Counted from the first letter of the stretch, positions 49,262 to 62,427 are shown. The stretch: DNA of 64,000 bases from an uncultured Halomonas sp. (GCF_947493865.1 NZ_CANLTC010000005.1:62001-126000), one strand, 5' to 3'. Numbers and translations: made by a program. Notes: generated by a model from the sequence alone, not told the origin.

Positions 49262-49930
49262 ATGGCTAAGCAATTCTGGCTGGCGTTGCCCCTGGCGGCT
49301 GCCATTGCCGTTACCGGGTGCACGACGACCAATCCTCAAAGCGGTGAGACCCAGCGTGCCAAGGCGACCACTGGCGCGGGCATTGGCGCCGCCGTGGGTG
49401 CAGTAGCAGGTGCCTTGAGTGGCGATGGAAGCTCCAGTCGACGTGATCGTGCCTTGATCGGTGCCGCGGCAGGCGCTGCTGCCGGCGGTGGGATTGGCTA
49501 CTACATGGACCGTCAGGAAGCGCAATTACGGGATCGGCTGCAAGGTACCGGGATCGACGTCGATCGACAGGGGAACAACATCGTCCTCAACATGCCCAAC
49601 AGCGTTACCTTCGGTTTCGACTCCAGCGAACTCACTTCTTCGGCGCGACAGGCGCTCAATGATGCCTCCTCGGTAATGCGTGAATATCCCGAAACCCGTA
49701 TCACCGTGGCGGGGCATACCGATAGCAGTGGTGCCGAGGACTACAATCAACGTCTTTCTCAGCGTCGTGCCCAGGCTGTCGGCAGCTATCTGACGCAGGG
49801 TGGGGTTGCAAGCCAGCGCCTCAATATCGTTGGCTATGGTGAGAATCAGCCCATCGCAAGCAATGCAAATGAACAAGGGCGAGCCCAGAATCGTCGTGTC
49901 GAAATTACCCTGGTGCCCACCCAGCAGTAA
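49262..49930 (+). CDS. OmpA-family outer-membrane lipoprotein, YiaD-like
   Basis: A 222-aa protein with a lipoprotein signal (hydrophobic segment ending AVTGC, lipid-modified Cys about residue 20). A glycine/alanine-rich zipper (TTGAGIGAAVGAVAGALSG and GAAAGAAAGGGIGYYMD) follows, then an OmpA-type peptidoglycan-binding domain with AGHTDSSGAEDYNQRLSQRR and NRRVEITLVP. Proteins of this class tether the outer membrane to peptidoglycan. The start has AGGAG upstream. It is followed by a strong terminator. Confidence 0.92.
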   Translation: MAKQFWLALPLAAAIAVTGCTTTNPQSGETQRAKATTGAGIGAAVGAVAGALSGDGSSSRRDRALIGAAAGAAAGGGIGYYMDRQEAQLRDRLQGTGIDVDRQGNNIVLNMPNSVTFGFDSSELTSSARQALNDASSVMREYPETRITVAGHTDSSGAEDYNQRLSQRRAQAVGSYLTQGGVASQRLNIVGYGENQPIASNANEQGRAQNRRVEITLVPTQQ

Positions 49931-49971
49931 TGGCATCCGTGGCTACTTGCCGCGTGTCTGTGTAAAGCTTG

Positions 49972-50000
49972 GCCCGTCGCCTATTGCGACGGGCTTTTTA
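49972..50000 (+). terminator. Terminator after the OmpA-type lipoprotein
   Basis: A nine-base stem GCCCGTCGC/GCGACGGGC with a five-base loop is followed by TTTTTATTTTT. It separates the lipoprotein gene from rlmJ. Confidence 0.95.
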
Positions 50001-50017
50001 TTTTTGGAACCCGGCCG

Positions 50018-50881
50018 ATGCTTTCATATCAACACGCCTATCATGCAGGTAATTTTGCAGACGTTCACAAGCATTTGGCCATGTTTGCCGTGCAGCGTAA
50101 TCTGTTACGTAAAAAATCATCAGTTACGTATGTAGATACTCATGCAGGACGTGGCTTTTACCCCCTGGCAGATCCCGAGTCCCAAAGACTCAAGGAGCAC
50201 GAAAAAGGGGTTTTGCCATTATGGCGAGAACGCGCGGCACTGATTGGCAACAAGGGCAGCGATGAAGGCCTGGTAGGGGAATGGCTAAGCGAGCTATCCA
50301 GGGCGCAAGGTGCCAACGCCAGGCAACTGACGCATTACCCTGGGTCCCCCTGGTGGCTAGCCCAGGGATTACGCCATGAAGACAAGCTGCATCTATTCGA
50401 GCTTCATCCAGGGGAGCAGCAACACCTAGAGGCACAGCCACTGCCCCATGATGCATATCGTCATCATGGCGATGGCCTCGTTGGCCTGCAACGCATGCTG
50501 CCAGTGGCCACACCGAGACTCTGTGTGCTGATCGATCCCAGCTATGAGCGCAAGCAGGAATACGCAGAGGTCGCCGAGACGCTAGCCTTCGTAGCACGCA
50601 AGGCGCGACATGCCGTGGTGCTGATATGGTACCCGCTGCTGCCGGCTGGCAGGCATCAGGGCCTGCTTGATGACGTCAGGCAAGCAGGGCTACGCAAGCT
50701 TTGGTGCAGCGAATTGAGGTTACACTCACCCCAAAAGGAACACGGCATGTATGGCAGTGGCCTACTGCTGTTCAATCCTCCCTGGGGGCTTGATCAGCAG
50801 ATCGAAAACGCCATGCAGCGTGTGGTGGCCTGCTTGGGCGACGAAGCCCGGCACAGGGGTTTCTGGTGGGTAGGCGAATAA
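50018..50881 (+). CDS. rlmJ: 23S rRNA (adenine2030-N6)-methyltransferase RlmJ
   Basis: A 287-aa methyltransferase modifying A2030 of 23S rRNA. It begins MLSYQHAYHAGNFADVHKHL as RlmJ does. The catalytic motif reads VLIDPSYERK, a D-P-x-Y type motif as in RlmJ, and TYVDTHAGRGFY forms the SAM pocket. The start follows a terminator, leaving a short leader. It converges on mnmE with a 133-bp gap that holds only a weak hairpin. Confidence 0.92.
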   Translation: MLSYQHAYHAGNFADVHKHLAMFAVQRNLLRKKSSVTYVDTHAGRGFYPLADPESQRLKEHEKGVLPLWRERAALIGNKGSDEGLVGEWLSELSRAQGANARQLTHYPGSPWWLAQGLRHEDKLHLFELHPGEQQHLEAQPLPHDAYRHHGDGLVGLQRMLPVATPRLCVLIDPSYERKQEYAEVAETLAFVARKARHAVVLIWYPLLPAGRHQGLLDDVRQAGLRKLWCSELRLHSPQKEHGMYGSGLLLFNPPWGLDQQIENAMQRVVACLGDEARHRGFWWVGE

Positions 50882-51014
50882 ACCATTTATGATGCAGAGT
50901 GTATTAAATTCTTTTAAAACAATATTTTACGAATTTTCTGAAGCACCCATGGAGTGCAAAAATCTGCGAAAAATGTAGTGGCATAGTGAATTTGGCCACT
51001 GCCTTTTGAGCGTT

Positions 51015-52391
51015 TCACTTCCCGATGCAGAATTCCCCGAAGATCTTGCCGAGTAGATCGTCGGCACTGAATTCGCCGGTGATTTCGCCCAGTGCCTGCT
51101 GCGCCTCGCGCAGATCTTCAGCGAGGAGTTCGCCTGCGCCATGGCCCCGTAGCTGTGCTGAACCGTTAGTAAGCGCTGACTCCGCACGTTTCAAGGCATC
51201 CAGATGACGACGTCGCGCGGAGAAGCGCCCTTCCGTTGTGGCGCTGTAACCCATGATGGTTTTCAGGTGTTCTTTCAAGCTCTCCATTCCCGCCCCAGTC
51301 TTGGCCGACAGCCGCAATGTCGGTGGCGTGGTGGTGTCATCGAGGCCCGCGGGTTCATGACTGGTATCGATCTTGTTGCGAATCAATGTCAGGCGTCCGG
51401 GGTCAGGCAGGCGTGCAACGAATTCAGGCCATATCACCATGGGATCCAATGCCTCGGTGGTGGCGGCATCCACCAGCAATAGCACACGATCCGCTTTTTC
51501 GATCTCGGCCCAGGCGCGAGCGACGCCAATCTGCTCTACTGCATCCGGGGTATCACGAAGGCCCGCCGTATCGATGATGTGCAGTGGCATGCCATCAAGG
51601 TGAATGTGTTCACGCAGTACATCCCGGGTCGTACCTTCGACGGCGGTGACAATGGCGGTATCCTGCTCGGTCAGGGCGTTGAGCAGGCTTGATTTGCCGG
51701 CGTTGGGGCGCCCCGCGATCACCACACTCATCCCTTCCCGGATCAATGCACCCTGGCTTGCGGCGTTGCACACGTCTTTCAAAGCGGATTGAATGCTTGC
51801 CAAACGTGCGGCGACTTTGCCGTCGGCAAGAAAATCAATCTCTTCATCGGGGAAGTCGATGGCCGCCTCGACATAAAGGCGCAGCTGTATCAATTGCTCC
51901 ACGAGTGCTTCCACTCGCCGAGAAAACTCCCCTTGCAGCGAGCGCAGCGCATTCTCTGCCGCTGCCTGGGAATTGGCATCGATCAGATCGGCAATCGCCT
52001 CGGCCTGAGCCAGATCGAGCTTGTCGTTGAGAAAGGCGCGCTCGGAGAACTCCCCAGGGCGAGCGAGCCTGGCGCCAAGCTCGACGCAGCGAGCCAGCAA
52101 TAGATCCATGATCACCGGCCCGCCATGGCCCTGCAGCTCGAGTACGTCTTCGCCAGTGAAGGAGTGCGGCCCTGGGAAGTACAGCGCGATGCCTTCATCG
52201 AGAGGGCGCCTCTCATCCGCCATGAACGGCCCGTAGCAGGCGTGACGCGGTTCGGGGAGCCCACCCAGCATCTTTTCGGCAATAGTGGTACAGGCAGGGC
52301 CTGAGAGGCGAATGATGCCGACACCGCCACGTCCAGAGGGGGTTGCCAAGGCGGCGATGGTGTCCTGTGTATAAAGCAGGCTATCACCCAT
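51015..52391 (-). CDS. mnmE: tRNA modification GTPase MnmE (TrmE)
   Basis: GTPase partner of MnmG. ATG 52391, with AAAGG seven bases upstream, starts [20 protein letters not shown] and gives 458 aa; the longer frame to 52454 is not needed. It has the formyl-THF-binding N-terminal domain, a G domain with [24 protein letters not shown] and NKID, and the C-terminal CIGK motif with the essential Cys. Normally it would lie next to mnmG; here about 16 kb separates them. yidC is upstream. Confidence 0.97.
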   Translation of the reverse strand: MGDSLLYTQDTIAALATPSGRGGVGIIRLSGPACTTIAEKMLGGLPEPRHACYGPFMADERRPLDEGIALYFPGPHSFTGEDVLELQGHGGPVIMDLLLARCVELGARLARPGEFSERAFLNDKLDLAQAEAIADLIDANSQAAAENALRSLQGEFSRRVEALVEQLIQLRLYVEAAIDFPDEEIDFLADGKVAARLASIQSALKDVCNAASQGALIREGMSVVIAGRPNAGKSSLLNALTEQDTAIVTAVEGTTRDVLREHIHLDGMPLHIIDTAGLRDTPDAVEQIGVARAWAEIEKADRVLLLVDAATTEALDPMVIWPEFVARLPDPGRLTLIRNKIDTSHEPAGLDDTTTPPTLRLSAKTGAGMESLKEHLKTIMGYSATTEGRFSARRRHLDALKRAESALTNGSAQLRGHGAGELLAEDLREAQQALGEITGEFSADDLLGKIFGEFCIGK

Positions 52392-52443
52392 GGGATGACC
52401 TTTGAGAGAAAAGCGAAGGATGGTATGCGGGGAGTAAAAAATA

Positions 52444-52471
52444 CCAGCCCTCACGATATAACGAGGGCTGG
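52444..52471 (-). terminator. Terminator between yidC and mnmE
   Basis: CCAGCCCTC and GAGGGCTGG form a nine-base stem, followed on the minus strand by TATTTTTTA. It separates the rpmH-rnpA-yidC unit from mnmE. Confidence 0.92.
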
Positions 52472-52489
52472 CTGAATGAAAGTGAGTGC

Positions 52490-54178
52490 TTACTTCGCTG
52501 GTGTGCTTTTACCCGTCGAAGGATCGCTCTCGATCTTGCGTGTGATGATCCACTGCTGAATGATCGAGATCGTGTTGTTGACGATCCAGTAGATTACCAG
52601 GCCCGCGGGGAACCACAGGAAGAAGAAGGTGAAGATGATCGGTAGCATCTTCATGATCTTGGCCTGCATGGGGTCCGGAGGTGTCGGGTTGAGCAGTTGT
52701 TGAACGAACATCGAGATACCCATCAGGATAGGCAGCACGAAATAGGGGTCCTTCATCGATAGGTCATGAATCCACAGTATGAAGGGTGCATGGCGCAGCT
52801 CCACGGACTCCATCAGCATCCAGTACAGGGCGATGAACACCGGCATCTGGATCAGAATTGGCAGGCAGCCCCCTAGAGGATTGATCTTTTCCTTCTGGTA
52901 AAACTTCATCATCTCCTGGGACATCTTCTGGCGATCGCTGCCGTACTGCTCCTTGATACGCTGCATCTCGGGGCCGAGCTTGCGCATCTTCGCCATCGAT
53001 TTGTAGGCGGTTGCCGAGAGTGGGAACAACACGATCTTGACGATCACCGTCAACATCACGATCGACCAGCCCCAGTTGCCAAGAAGGCCATGAATCTTGT
53101 CGAGCAGCCAGAACAAGGGGTTGGCCAGGAACCAAAGCCAGCCGAAGTCCACCGTCAACTCCAGGTAAGGCGCTACAGCCTCCAGGCGTTCCTGAATTTT
53201 GGGGCCCATGTACAGTGTGGCCTCGAGATTGGCTTCTCCTCCGGGGGAAATGCTCTCGGTCGGGCCTGCAAAAGCCGCGACATTCCGTCCTTTCGAATCG
53301 GTAGTGGCGTAATAAAGATTTTGCTGATTCTGCAGCGGCGCCCAGGCGGAAGTGAAGTAGTGCTGGATCATGGCAACCCAGCCCCCTTCCACATCGCGAT
53401 TCTTGAACGCGCCTTCCTGTATGTCGTCGAAGTCGATCTTTTCGTAATGGTTGTCCGGCGATGAGTAGGCGGCGCCCAGGTAGGAGCTCATGCCGACACC
53501 ACCACCCGAGGAAGGATCGGGGCTTCCGTCCCGTGCCAATTGACCAATGAAACGCGCGGTCACCGGGGCGTCACTGCCATTCACCAGATGATAGGACACG
53601 TCCACCGCATAACTGTCCTGATGGAAGGTGAAGCGCTTGATCACCTCGACACCATTGACCGTAGCGGTCATGTCGACGCTCAGCGACTCGTCTTCCTGAT
53701 CAAGCCGATAGGACGTTTTTTCGGGTGTAAAGTTGATACGCCCCGCATTGCCTTCCAGCTGTAGTCCGGACTTGGCAACATAGCTGCGCATATTGTTGTC
53801 CGACAACAGAACGAAGGGCTGCTCTGAATTCAGGCTGTACTGGTGATCGAGTAGTGCCGCGTAAACGATATCACCGCCCTGCGGGTCGATACGCACATCA
53901 AGCACATCGGTGGTGACGCTGACCAGACTTCTACGGTTGTTCGCAGCAGTATTTTCCGGCATGGCGTTATCGGCGGGCGCATCAGCATTGGTGGTAGGGG
54001 CAGCCAGGCCCTCTTGACTCTGGGCACCATTCCCGGAGGGGTCACCACGCTGTGAGTCACTGACGGTTGGCGAACTAGGCTGTTCACCGAGCTGGCCGTA
54101 ATCCTGATTCCACTGAACAACCAACAGGTAGGCAAGAACCGCGAGTGGAATCAGCAAAAGTAGTCGTTTTACATCCAT
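52490..54178 (-). CDS. yidC: Membrane protein insertase YidC
   Basis: Inner-membrane insertase and chaperone, 562 aa from ATG 54178 ([20 protein letters not shown]); ten residues of open frame upstream lack a site. It has one N-terminal anchor, a large periplasmic P1 domain, then the conserved five-helix core with [20 protein letters not shown] and [20 protein letters not shown] and a basic tail. It lies 108 bp downstream of rnpA, in the space where yidD is usually found. No yidD-like frame was found there. Confidence 0.96.
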   Translation of the reverse strand: MDVKRLLLLIPLAVLAYLLVVQWNQDYGQLGEQPSSPTVSDSQRGDPSGNGAQSQEGLAAPTTNADAPADNAMPENTAANNRRSLVSVTTDVLDVRIDPQGGDIVYAALLDHQYSLNSEQPFVLLSDNNMRSYVAKSGLQLEGNAGRINFTPEKTSYRLDQEDESLSVDMTATVNGVEVIKRFTFHQDSYAVDVSYHLVNGSDAPVTARFIGQLARDGSPDPSSGGGVGMSSYLGAAYSSPDNHYEKIDFDDIQEGAFKNRDVEGGWVAMIQHYFTSAWAPLQNQQNLYYATTDSKGRNVAAFAGPTESISPGGEANLEATLYMGPKIQERLEAVAPYLELTVDFGWLWFLANPLFWLLDKIHGLLGNWGWSIVMLTVIVKIVLFPLSATAYKSMAKMRKLGPEMQRIKEQYGSDRQKMSQEMMKFYQKEKINPLGGCLPILIQMPVFIALYWMLMESVELRHAPFILWIHDLSMKDPYFVLPILMGISMFVQQLLNPTPPDPMQAKIMKMLPIIFTFFFLWFPAGLVIYWIVNNTISIIQQWIITRKIESDPSTGKSTPAK

Positions 54179-54286
54179 GAGGGGTCTGCCCAAATAGGGT
54201 GGAGGCACATGCCAGGCGCTGTCAGTCTGAGTCAGGCACCACTATGCGAGGTGTTGTGCATGGCAAAGCGCTAGTCTGTCTCGACA

Positions 54287-54667
54287 TTACAGCGAAATGG
54301 CGCTTGAGCGTCGATGTGCTTCTTTTTCCAAGCGCCGCCACATGCCGTGGAGCTGACGCTGTACCGTAGCGTTGTCTAGATCATTGACGCCGCGTCGAGC
54401 TAGTAACACCACATCCACCGACGGAAGACGGTGCTGCTGAAGGCGGATAGACTCACGGACAAAACGCTTTAGACGATTGCGATCAACAGCGCGTCGAACA
54501 TTTTTCTTGCTGAATACAAGGCCTACTCGGATATGACCCAGCGAATTGTTACGGGCTAATGCAAGCAGCCCTTTGCCATGAATCTTGTACTCAGCGTCGT
54601 TGAAGACATGTCGATAATCCCCAGCGGTTAAAAGACGCAGCGCTCGAGGAAATGTCTGACCAGACAT
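54287..54667 (-). CDS. rnpA: Ribonuclease P protein component
   Basis: Protein subunit that with the RNA matures tRNA 5' ends, 126 aa and basic. The RNR signature is seen in VRRAVDRNRLKRFVRESIR, and the N-terminal segment LRLLTAGDYRHVF is typical. It starts 16 bp after rpmH, the standard arrangement. Confidence 0.95.
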   Translation of the reverse strand: MSGQTFPRALRLLTAGDYRHVFNDAEYKIHGKGLLALARNNSLGHIRVGLVFSKKNVRRAVDRNRLKRFVRESIRLQQHRLPSVDVVLLARRGVNDLDNATVQRQLHGMWRRLEKEAHRRSSAISL

Positions 54668-54683
54668 GCGTAAAGGCCGGCGC

Positions 54684-55389
<706 letters not shown>

Positions 55390-56859
55390 GTGTCGCTCGC
55401 GCTTTGGCAGCAGTGTCTAAATCACTTACAAGACGAATTGAGCTCCCAGCAATTCAATACCTGGATTCGACCTCTCCAGGCAGAAGATGGCGAGTCCAAC
55501 GAATTGAGTTTGTTGGCACCCAATCGGTTCGTTCGCGATTGGGTGAGTGATAAATATCTCAAGCGTATCAATGCGTTGCTACGAGAACTATCACCTTCTA
55601 AACCGCCAAAGGTATCCCTTTCCGTGGGTAGCCGCCGTGTGGCTCATAAACCGCAGACGCGCGAATTGGGAAATCCTGTCTCCGCTGACCGCCCTGCCAA
55701 ACCCTCGGCTCCTGCGATACATACGTCGTCAAAAACCGATCACATCGAGGCGCGTGAGAGCGAGCAGTCGAATGAGGCCAAGCGACGCGAAGGGCGAGGT
55801 GGCGCCAGGCAAGTGCAGGTCGAAGGGAGTCTCAAGCATCAAAGCGGTCTTAATCCTAATTTTACCTTCGACACCTTTGTGGAAGGTAAATCGAATCAAT
55901 TGGCACGAGCTGCTTCTCGCCAGGTTTCCGAAAATCCGGGTGGCGCCTACAACCCTCTTTTCCTGTATGGCGGAGTAGGTTTGGGCAAGACACACTTGAT
56001 GCATGCGGTAGGTAACCAGCTTGCATCGCTTCGGGACAATGCCACCGTAATCTATCTTCATTCAGAACGCTTCGTGGCAGACATGGTCAAGGCGCTACAG
56101 CTCAATGCGATCAATGATTTCAAGCGTTTCTACCGCAGTGTTGACGCCTTGCTCATTGACGATATCCAATTTTTTGCTGGTAAGGAGCGCTCTCAGGAAG
56201 AGTTCTTCCATACGTTCAATGCCCTGCTGGAAGGCGGTCAACAGATGATTCTGACCTCCGATCGCTATCCCAAGGAGATAAGCGGCGTTGAAGAGCGGCT
56301 AAAATCGCGTTTCGGTTGGGGGTTGACCGTTGCGATAGAGCCACCTGAACTGGAAACGCGAGTTGCCATTTTGATGAAGAAGGCGGATCAGGCTAAGGTC
56401 GACCTACCACATGATGCCGCTTTCTTTATCGCTCAGAAGATTCGTTCGAATGTTCGTGAACTAGAAGGCGCACTGAAGAAAGTCATTGCCGATTCTCATT
56501 TCATGGGTAAGCCGATTACTCAGGACTTTATCAGAGAATCTCTCAAGGACTTGTTGGCGCTTCAGGATAAACAAGTAAGTGTCGATAATATTCAACGCAC
56601 CGTGGCGGAATATTATAAGATCAAGATTGCCGATCTACTCTCGAAACGGCGTTCTCGTTCAGTAGCAAGGCCCCGCCAGGTTGCGATGGCCTTGGCCAAG
56701 GAGTTGACCAATCATAGTCTGCCGGAGATTGGTGATGCTTTTGGTGGACGAGACCATACGACCGTGTTGCATGCATGTCGTAAAATCAAGACGCTGCAAG
56801 AAGAGAGTGCGGATATACGCGAAGACTACAAGAACTTACTGCGTTCACTGACCAGTTGA
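55390..56859 (+). CDS. dnaA: Chromosomal replication initiator DnaA
   Basis: AAA+ initiator that binds DnaA boxes and opens oriC, 489 aa from GTG 55390 with GAGG upstream. Domain I (residues 1-85) and a variable hydrophilic linker (to about 155) precede the ATPase domain with [19 protein letters not shown] and [13 protein letters not shown]. Domain IV ends with the DNA-binding signature [16 protein letters not shown]. It is followed by dnaN, recF and gyrB on the same strand. Confidence 0.98.
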   Translation: MSLALWQQCLNHLQDELSSQQFNTWIRPLQAEDGESNELSLLAPNRFVRDWVSDKYLKRINALLRELSPSKPPKVSLSVGSRRVAHKPQTRELGNPVSADRPAKPSAPAIHTSSKTDHIEARESEQSNEAKRREGRGGARQVQVEGSLKHQSGLNPNFTFDTFVEGKSNQLARAASRQVSENPGGAYNPLFLYGGVGLGKTHLMHAVGNQLASLRDNATVIYLHSERFVADMVKALQLNAINDFKRFYRSVDALLIDDIQFFAGKERSQEEFFHTFNALLEGGQQMILTSDRYPKEISGVEERLKSRFGWGLTVAIEPPELETRVAILMKKADQAKVDLPHDAAFFIAQKIRSNVRELEGALKKVIADSHFMGKPITQDFIRESLKDLLALQDKQVSVDNIQRTVAEYYKIKIADLLSKRRSRSVARPRQVAMALAKELTNHSLPEIGDAFGGRDHTTVLHACRKIKTLQEESADIREDYKNLLRSLTS

Positions 56860-56925
56860 AAACGCCAACTCCATCGGCCATTGCCTTTGCCGCCATGAAA
56901 CAATCAGGAGAAGAGTAGAGCTACC

Positions 56926-58029
56926 ATGAAATTTTCAATCTCCCGAGAAGCCTTTTTGAGGCCTCTGACATTGGTTGCAGGTGTCGTCGAGCGGCGTCAA
57001 ACACTGCCTGTTCTGTCCAACGTGCTTATAAACGTTCAGGAAACGCAGGTGGCCTTGACCGGTACGGATCTCGAGGTCGAATTAATTGGTCGTGCTGAAG
57101 CCTCGAGCGTTGATGAGTCAGGGTCGATCACGGTTCCGGCACGTAAACTCATGGATATCTGTAAATCCCTGCCCGAACAATCAGATATTACCTTCAGCGT
57201 GGAAGACGGACGTGTCGTGCTACGATGCGGTCGTTCCCGGTTCACATTGTCGACGCTCCCGGCTGCCGAGTTTCCCAGTATCGAAAGCGATCAAGGTAAT
57301 CAGGAATTCAGTCTGCCCCGGGGTACCCTCAAATACTTGATAGATGCCACGTCCTTTGCGATGGCACAACAGGATGTTCGTTATTATCTCAATGGCATGT
57401 TGCTTGAGCTAGGGCAGCACATCATTCGTAGCGTCGCGACGGATGGGCATCGACTGGCAGTCTGTGCGCGTTCCACGGATATCAGCGTCGAGCCGCTACA
57501 AAAACTGATTGTTCCGCGTAAAGGTATTCTCGAGCTTTCCCGACTGCTCGATGGTAGTGACGAACCCGTCCAACTGACATTGGGCGCTAACCACCTACGT
57601 GCGCATACCGGCGATTACACGTTTACGTCGAAGCTAGTGGATGGCAAGTTCCCGGATTATGACCGTGTGATACCCAAGGGTGGCGACAAGACCATCATTG
57701 CGGAACGCGCGGAACTTCGTCAGGTATTGTCCAGGACCTCGATTCTTTCCAATGAGAAGTATCGCGGTATACGCCTTCATCTTGAAAATGGCAATTTGCG
57801 AGTGATGGCCAATAATCCTGAACAGGAGGAGGCCGAAGAGAACATCGCCATCGAATATGACGGTAATGCCATGGAGATTGGCTTCAACGTCGGTTATTTG
57901 ATCGATGTGCTCAGCGTTCTGGATGAGGATCGCGTTCAGATGACGCTTTCTGATCCTAACAGCAGCGCCATTCTAGAGGAGCCAGGCGGCGGTGACGCAC
58001 AGTATGTCGTCATGCCCATGCGTCTTTAA
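56926..58029 (+). CDS. dnaN: DNA polymerase III sliding clamp beta
   Basis: Ring-shaped processivity clamp, 367 aa, three repeated domains. It starts MKFSISREAFLRPLTLVAGV, contains LPVLSNVLINV, VDGKFPDYDRVIPK and ISVEPLQKLIVPRKG, and ends with YVVMPMRL, the conserved C-terminus. It lies 66 bp after dnaA and before recF. Confidence 0.98.
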   Translation: MKFSISREAFLRPLTLVAGVVERRQTLPVLSNVLINVQETQVALTGTDLEVELIGRAEASSVDESGSITVPARKLMDICKSLPEQSDITFSVEDGRVVLRCGRSRFTLSTLPAAEFPSIESDQGNQEFSLPRGTLKYLIDATSFAMAQQDVRYYLNGMLLELGQHIIRSVATDGHRLAVCARSTDISVEPLQKLIVPRKGILELSRLLDGSDEPVQLTLGANHLRAHTGDYTFTSKLVDGKFPDYDRVIPKGGDKTIIAERAELRQVLSRTSILSNEKYRGIRLHLENGNLRVMANNPEQEEAEENIAIEYDGNAMEIGFNVGYLIDVLSVLDEDRVQMTLSDPNSSAILEEPGGGDAQYVVMPMRL

Positions 58030-58048
58030 AAGCCACTTGCCTATTACA

Positions 58049-58079
58049 CCGCGATAACATGATGCTTACGTTATCGCGG
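58049..58079 (+). promoter_or_regulatory. Hairpin overlapping the recF ribosome-binding region
   Basis: CCGCGATAAC (58049-58058) and GTTATCGCGG (58070-58079) form a perfect ten-base stem in the dnaN-recF gap. The 3' arm runs into GGGGTG, the only plausible ribosome-binding sequence for recF. No T-run follows, so translational attenuation is more likely than termination. Confidence 0.55.
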
Positions 58080-58091
58080 GGTGCCTTATCG

Positions 58092-59186
58092 ATGCCTCTC
58101 GATCGCTTGACCTTTCAAGGCCTACGTAACCTGCAGACGCTGGACATACGTCCCAGTGGCGGTGTCAACCTTATCATTGGTGACAATGGTAGTGGTAAGA
58201 CAAGTCTGCTAGAAGGTATACATATACTAGGCCTGGGACGCTCCTTCCGAACCCAGCAGCTCAAGCATGCCATAAAGCATGATGAGGATGCGTTTATCCT
58301 GCATGGCCGGTTAGAAGGCGATCCTCCTCTTCCTGTGGGCATACGACGCCAACGATCTGCATCAGAATCCACCATTCGTTTGGCTGGAGCGCCAGTAACA
58401 CGCATTGCCCAGCTAGCAGAAACACTCCCGCTGCAGCTGATCAATCCAGATACATTTCGTTTGCTCGAAGGCTCACCTGCTTTCCGTCGAGAGTTCCTTG
58501 ATTGGGGAGTGTTTCATGTGAAACATGAATTTTTCGACATCTGGCGGCGGGTACGGCGGGCTTTGAAACATCGGAATGCACTGCTAAGACATGCTAAAAT
58601 GGATCGTCAAATCCTTGCTGTATGGGATAGAGAGTTAGCGCATTATGGTGTACAGCTCGATGTTCTACGTCATGACTATATGAGAAATTTCTCACCTATT
58701 TTTGAAGAAACTCTCAATGAGTTGTTGCCCCTAGGTAAAGCTGAATTAAAGCTTCGCTACTCCAGGGGGTGGGATCATAAGCGCTCCTATTCAGAAGTAC
58801 TGTCTGATAGCCATGAAAGCGATCGTCAAATGGGTTTCACACAGCAAGGACCACAACGAGCAGACCTGCACATCCGAGTCGATCGACGTCCCGCCAAGGA
58901 GGTACTCTCCAGGGGGCAGCAGAAGCTGGTGGTAAGCGCCTTGAAGTTGGCGCAAGGACGTTTGCTCGAGACCATCACCGGACGACGCTGTATCTATTTG
59001 ATAGATGACTTGCCTGCCGAGCTTGATAAACACCATCGACATGTTTTTTGTAAATGGTTGGAGAGGATGCAGTGTCAAGTATTTACAACAAGTGTCGAGC
59101 GTGAGTCGCTATTAGGGTTATGGCAGACAACGACAGCTATTACCATGTTTCACGTGAAACATGGTCAACTGACAGTTCAAGTATAG
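58092..59186 (+). CDS. recF: DNA replication and repair protein RecF
   Basis: SMC-like ATPase acting with RecO/RecR at gaps. ATG 58092 (MPLDRLTFQGLRNLQTLDIR) matches the family start and gives 364 aa; the upstream ATG 58059 would lie inside a hairpin. Walker A is GDNGSGKTSLLEGIHILGLG, and the signature LSRGQQKLVVSALKLAQG and IYLIDDLPAELD follow. Two parS-like sites lie inside the gene, at 58510-58525 and at its 3' end. Its base composition is more AT-rich than the left half of the window. Confidence 0.96.
   Translation: MPLDRLTFQGLRNLQTLDIRPSGGVNLIIGDNGSGKTSLLEGIHILGLGRSFRTQQLKHAIKHDEDAFILHGRLEGDPPLPVGIRRQRSASESTIRLAGAPVTRIAQLAETLPLQLINPDTFRLLEGSPAFRREFLDWGVFHVKHEFFDIWRRVRRALKHRNALLRHAKMDRQILAVWDRELAHYGVQLDVLRHDYMRNFSPIFEETLNELLPLGKAELKLRYSRGWDHKRSYSEVLSDSHESDRQMGFTQQGPQRADLHIRVDRRPAKEVLSRGQQKLVVSALKLAQGRLLETITGRRCIYLIDDLPAELDKHHRHVFCKWLERMQCQVFTTSVERESLLGLWQTTTAITMFHVKHGQLTVQV
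58510..58525. promoter_or_regulatory. parS-like site (one mismatch) inside recF
   Basis: TGTTTCATGTGAAACA differs from the ParB-binding parS consensus TGTTTCACGTGAAACA at one position and remains near-palindromic. It lies within the recF coding sequence. Confidence 0.7.
59146..59161. promoter_or_regulatory. parS site at the recF 3' end
   Basis: TGTTTCACGTGAAACA is a perfect parS consensus. It sits in the last codons of recF, about 26 kb from parB. Confidence 0.95.
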
Positions 59187-59206
59187 ATTGCATCCAAGTG
59201 GAGTAG

Positions 59207-61630
<2,424 letters not shown>

Positions 61631-61646
61631 TGTTTCACGTGAAACG
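61631..61646. promoter_or_regulatory. parS site immediately after gyrB
   Basis: TGTTTCACGTGAAACG matches parS at 15 of 16 positions and begins directly after the gyrB stop codon, before the gyrB terminator. Confidence 0.88.
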
Positions 61647-61695
61647 TCTCAATTTATACAGATGATGTCCTGTTTAGACATTTGCGTATAAGCCA

Positions 61696-61728
61696 AAGCC
61701 CGATCCACACAAGGATCGGGCTTTTTTT
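61696..61728 (+). terminator. Terminator of gyrB
   Basis: AAGCCCGATCC and GGATCGGGCTT form an eleven-base stem with a six-base loop, followed by a T-run. It ends the dnaA-dnaN-recF-gyrB unit and faces gmhB. Confidence 0.95.
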
Positions 61729-61757
61729 GGAAGCGGCGCTTGCTTATACAATGCAAG

Positions 61758-62312
61758 TCATTCTGAAAGTAAAAAGTCCGCAAATTTTTCCAGGTCATCA
61801 TGCACTTGGGTACCTGCTGGTAGTTCTCCGGCTTCAGTAATGCCCCCCTTTCCGGTACGCACCAACGCCAACTGGCACCCCATAGCCGCACCTGCCTGCA
61901 AATCACGCAAGCTATCTCCTACCATCCAGGCATTACGGAGATCTTCCATGCGTAGTGCTAGGCGGATTTTCTCCAGCAAGCCCGGTTGTGGCTTACGGCA
62001 GCTGCACCCGTCCTGTGGCCCGTGTGGGCAATAGGCAATGTGTGCAATATGGCCTCCAGCAGATTCAATCTGGCAACGCATAGCATCATGTATTTGTAAA
62101 AGAGTGCGTTCTGTAAAATAGCCTCTGGCAATACCCGATTGGTTCGTGGCAACGGCAATCGTCCAGCCTTCTTTGGTCATGCGTGCAATGAAGGCGATCG
62201 CTTTAGGGTAGGGCTTCCATTCTTCCAGGGACTTGATGTAGTGATCAGAGTCTTCATTGATCACTCCGTCACGATCCAGGATGATCAATTTTTTTATATC
62301 AGTAGTAGTCAT
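61758..62312 (-). CDS. gmhB: D-glycero-D-manno-heptose 1,7-bisphosphate phosphatase (GmhB)
   Basis: HAD-superfamily phosphatase for LPS heptose synthesis, 184 aa. The nucleophile motif is IILDRDGVINEDSDHYIKS, and VATNQSGIARGYF is motif II. The zinc site CPHGPQDGCSCRKP is characteristic of GmhB, followed by MVGDSLRDLQAGAAMG. It is convergent with gyrB, the usual neighbour in pseudomonads. Confidence 0.93.
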   Translation of the reverse strand: MTTTDIKKLIILDRDGVINEDSDHYIKSLEEWKPYPKAIAFIARMTKEGWTIAVATNQSGIARGYFTERTLLQIHDAMRCQIESAGGHIAHIAYCPHGPQDGCSCRKPQPGLLEKIRLALRMEDLRNAWMVGDSLRDLQAGAAMGCQLALVRTGKGGITEAGELPAGTQVHDDLEKFADFLLSE

Positions 62313-62359
62313 AAGAAGAGAGTGTTCTACGGTTGGGAAGAGAAAATCCCCTACCTCGG

Positions 62360-62375
62360 TGTTTCACGTGAAACA
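62360..62375. promoter_or_regulatory. parS site upstream of gmhB, in a 28-bp palindrome
   Basis: A perfect TGTTTCACGTGAAACA lies within a perfect 28-bp palindrome (62354-62381), 48 bp before the gmhB start. The extended palindrome could also act as a terminator for the K+ channel gene. Confidence 0.95.
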
Positions 62376-62427
62376 CCGAGGCAAGTTTTGTTCCAGTAAT
62401 TGCCAAAGATAGGAAGTGGGTCAAGAG

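Noticed and set aside
50975..51008. Possible terminator hairpin (GTGGC...GCCAC) between rlmJ and mnmE
   Set aside because: The stem is only five to six bases with a long loop and no T-run on either strand.
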